From positions 1-10,555 of the forward strand of contig JAISPY010000015.1 in assembly GCA_031274565.1 (NCBI GenBank): DNA of 10,555 nt. Reading direction: 5' to 3'. Made by a program: the position numbers and the translations under genes. The notes below the pieces were generated by a model. That model ran no database searches. It was given only the letters and a program-made list of their open reading frames with translations, and had not been told where the DNA came from. Position 1 is the first letter of the stretch, and every line of letters starts with the position of its first letter. Shown here piece by piece: positions 10,369 to 10,555 of this stretch. Source of the stretch: Treponema sp. Lineage in GTDB: Bacteria > Spirochaetota > Spirochaetia > Treponematales > Breznakiellaceae.

Positions 10369-10555
10369 TTAGGTTTGTTTTACACTAACATTAGAGGGCG
10401 TTATTTGTCCAGTACTTTCGTCCAATAAGCCCATAAAAAATTGGTTAAACCATAGTTCCGAGGTCTTGTTTGGCAGCTCTTTGATCTCCACATAGTTACC
10501 GGCAAAAGGATTTCCCATCAGTATCCGAAGGTGCCGGAAATTGAAATACCCCCGG
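10369..10555 (-). CDS. Transposase (integrase-type DDE), C-terminal fragment
   Basis: A minus-strand frame enters from the right edge and ends at TAA 10369-10371, giving 61 residues. It contains GNPFAGNYVEIKELPNKTSE and ELWFNQFFMGLLDESTGQI, resembling the post-catalytic beta domain of IS481/IS3-type integrase-core transposases, where a segment on residue recognition is followed by a W/F-x-N/G and an L-D-E turn. The catalytic DDE core would lie beyond the window. Repeats resembling an element end follow 10 nt after the stop, which supports the call. The exact family is unsure. Confidence 0.5.
   Translation of the reverse strand, partial: RGYFNFRHLRILMGNPFAGNYVEIKELPNKTSELWFNQFFMGLLDESTGQITPSNVSVKQT

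Overview
The window looks like chromosomal DNA from a homoacetogenic termite-gut spirochete, most likely Treponema primitia or a close relative. This rests on gene content and arrangement, not on a search. The core is an ordered minus-strand cluster for a hydrogen-dependent CO2 reductase (HDCR), the enzyme that interconverts H2 + CO2 and formate at the start of the Wood-Ljungdahl methyl branch. Its catalytic subunit carries Cys where Escherichia coli FdhF carries selenocysteine. The arrangement fdhF-hycB-fdhD-hycB3-hydA2 resembles the Acetobacterium woodii HDCR locus as I recall it.

Layout, left to right. 1-183: the AT-rich tail of a GNAT acetyltransferase, cut by the window edge. 184-542: non-coding, with three hairpins, one of them a likely bidirectional terminator that separates this gene from mobA. 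543-1157 (-): mobA, for the molybdenum cofactor guanine dinucleotide that FDH needs. An intrinsic terminator lies between mobA and hydA2, so mobA probably depends on readthrough or a weak promoter of its own. 1301-7202 (-): the HDCR operon, transcribed right to left as fdhF, hycB, fdhD, a small two-cluster ferredoxin-like protein, hycB3 and hydA2. A good sigma70-type promoter at 7406-7433 drives it, a palindrome sits at the start of transcription, and the leader is about 200 nt.

7434-8160: about 700 bp without a convincing gene but with dense RNA structure. It holds a roughly 180-nt minus-strand candidate RNA closed by complementary ends and a T-tract (6S-like in outline), a separate 15-bp hairpin that pairs fully only as minus-strand RNA, and a second terminator-like structure. 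8161-10211 (+): an apparent regulatory and envelope module. It has a promoter overlapped by a 26-bp perfect palindrome, a 43-residue hydrophobic microprotein, a TetR-type repressor, a beta-barrel-like exported protein and a four-helix membrane protein of DUF2569 type. The right edge holds a hairpin, a tandem repeat typical of insertion-sequence ends, and the C-terminal piece of a minus-strand transposase.

Working together: FdhF reduces CO2 with electrons carried through the HycB-type iron-sulfur proteins from the [FeFe] hydrogenase HydA2, while FdhD and MobA serve maturation and cofactor supply of FdhF. The most unusual points are the FdhD without its cysteine loop, the reduced two-cluster HycB-like protein, the palindrome-marked fdhF start with its structured leader, the candidate RNA, and the microprotein-TetR pair.
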